From: Sympetrum striolatum
Lineage: Eukaryota > Arthropoda > Insecta > Odonata > Libellulidae
Direction of reading: 5' to 3'
NCBI GenBank assembly: GCA_947579665.1
Contig: OX388345.1
Span: 70,857,454-70,921,453, forward strand
DNA length: 64,000 nt
This document shows positions 62,201 through 64,000 of this stretch, piece by piece. The stretch's first letter is position 1; each line of letters opens with the position of its first letter. The notes under the pieces were generated by a model, which saw nothing but the letters and a program-made list of their open reading frames with translations, searched no databases and was not told the DNA's origin. Position numbers and translations under genes: made by a program.

Positions 62201-64000
62201 TTGATGGTGGCATGTAAAATCATAAGGGAATAGATTCCGTTGAGGATTTAGCCCGAAAGCTTGTAGTAACCTCTCCCATCTATAGCTACCAGGAGATACA
62301 GAAGAGAGGAATGAGATTTTCTAGACAATATGAGGAGTGAAGCAGTTATCTCTTGTTTCCCACTCTAAGTCAGAACGTTATAAGTAGAACATTTAAGTGA
62401 AGCACAATGACTTTACGAGTAACACTCTTCTTAACATTAGATAAGGATAGGACTTTATCAGAGCCATTATTCAGCATCACTAATAACTCAATAGCTTCCA
62501 TCACAGCTGTGAACATGCCAGTTACAAAAGTAGATGAAACATAAATGTTTCTCTATCCTGTACCAAAAGACAAACAATATTAAATCGCAACACCAGCTCG
62601 ACGAAAACTCACAATGAAATGATTTCTCCAAATACCTCCGCTGACGGAAAATCTGTCCTAGGACGGTTTTGGACCAATATGGGAGAACACTAAAAATAAC
62701 TGGGTACGCTTTTACTGGAGGACTTAAATATAAACCGTGGTTTAAAATGTCGCAGAGACGAATCGATAACTTTAAATTACATGGCATCGTAGTGGAGGAA
62801 TTTCCCGTCGAGCTTCGATCGGAACTTCCCTGAACAAGTATCCCGCGCCTTACAAAGAAGAGTGCACCGCGCGACAGATGGCGGCAAAAAAACGCGGGAA
62901 ATTCGGGAGGAGCGGGCACGAACCCACGTGGAGGAGAAGACTCTCCATTTGCGGAAACTTAAAGAGAGCTAAATATTTGCCCGCCTCTTAAAGCTTTTAA
63001 AGCTGGAAAATTAATGTGGGCAAGGGCGGGGGGGACCCTCCTGGTGGCAATCACCCCAGAATGAAAAGCGATTTCAGCACGTCCTCGCTTGAGAGAGCTG
63101 CACCGGTTTTTGTTTTTTCTCGCCGTCTGATGAGTAATGCCCGCGGAGGCGATTAATTGGAAAGACAGGGTAGCATCGGAAGTCATTTGTATCGCCCGAA
63201 AAAGGAAATAAAGCGAACTATCTTACGGACTTGAGATAATGCATCTAGACGTACGGGAGGCAACCGATACCCCAGGGTGCAGAATTTTAAAGGGGCGCCC
63301 ATGGATAACGATAAGTATCGATAACATTTTCAAGCGAATTATACCACTACAGTATAATGTATGGCTGCATTTAGCTGTGATTCTCAAACTAGGAATGATA
63401 TACGATGGCTTAAATATTTGTCTTAATTAATGCTGAGTTCCACTTCTGCCAATTACAGTAATTTAGTAATATTTACCCATTTATTAAATAGGCGGGATAC
63501 ATTTTAAAGCTGAAGTTTCGTAATTAACTGCATCTAGCTAATGATACTTGAAATCTAAGTATCCTAGTATAAACGAATGAATTTTTGACAGAATTATTGT
63601 AACGTTCAACGTCTCTATATTCTGTAATTTTGATATATTTGCCTGTTAATTAATAAGATTAAATTATTTTGACGCTACATTTTTCGTAATCAATTGTATA
63701 TACTAAGTAGTGATTGATGAAAGCTTTCATTTAAAGGGCCCACGGAACAAAAATAAGTTCTCAGCCAACTGACGTTTGAAAACAGATGGTTCGTAATATA
63801 TAACAACAAAGTTATCAGAAATTCATCCTTGATTATTTTTATTTAGTTTTCGATTCCCTCTTAACCATTCATAGGACAATTTCACTATATTTAAATATCC
63901 ACCTACCAAAACTTGTCTTCGTTTTATAAATGTTATATTATCAGAATACCATCATTGTATAGCTCACTTGGAGTGTATTTGCAAGGAACAGTATTTCATT
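59291..64000. other. Right end, no gene supported
   Basis: AT-rich with CpG-richer patches at 59.4-59.8, 60.9-61.1 and 62.8-63.2 kb. No domain, splice-linked exon series, RNA gene or complete transposon recognised. Confidence 0.45.

Overview
The window looks like nuclear DNA of an arthropod, most likely an insect. It is AT-rich, its genes are split by GT-AG introns of 0.1 to 5 kb, gene density is low, and two animal-specific protein families are present. The species cannot be told from the sequence. Many insertions are short non-coding DNA transposons.

Two protein-coding genes are well supported. On the + strand, twelve exons between 2902 and 17215 encode the last 1411 residues of an ARHGEF10/ARHGEF10L-type Rho guanine nucleotide exchange factor: a disordered N-terminal part, a Dbl-homology (DH) domain, a PH-like domain, then a C-terminal beta-propeller-like region broken by long Ser-rich and Gly-rich inserts. 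All internal exon phases match. The reading frame is open at its 5' end, so the first coding exon(s) lie further upstream or were not found. On the - strand, four short coding exons between 49692 and 43661 encode a complete 114-residue Yippee-like protein (YPEL2/3 class) with both zinc-binding Cys-X2-Cys pairs. Its spliced structure is invisible to simple ORF calling because the middle exons are 44 and 109 bases long. The two genes share no obvious function and are transcribed toward each other, about 26 kb apart.

Layout: 1-2900, upstream flank or intron of the GEF gene with two local tandem duplications; 2902-17215, GEF gene, with a tRNA-like SINE head in its first large intron and a complete hAT-type MITE in a later one; 17216-18030, 3' UTR; 18-28 kb, AT-rich intergenic DNA with a pogo/Tc1-like end fragment and weak candidate small transcripts on both strands; 28-32 kb, repeat-rich, including three copies of a ~330-bp tandem repeat whose half-units each hold a tRNA B-box-like motif; 32.7 kb, a long AT microsatellite; 33-43.6 kb, AT-rich intergenic DNA with palindromes and a SINE-like head, probably including the Yippee-like 3' UTR; 43.6-50.6 kb, Yippee-like gene; 50.6-57 kb, its 5' flank with two CpG-rich blocks and a complete PIF/Harbinger-type MITE carrying 14 ACCACA/TGTGGT hexamers; 57-64 kb, apparently gene-free, with a ~90-bp diverged minisatellite near 59 kb.

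I found no convincing new multi-gene system. The most unusual items are the B-box-bearing tandem repeat and the hexamer-dense Harbinger MITE upstream of the Yippee-like gene.
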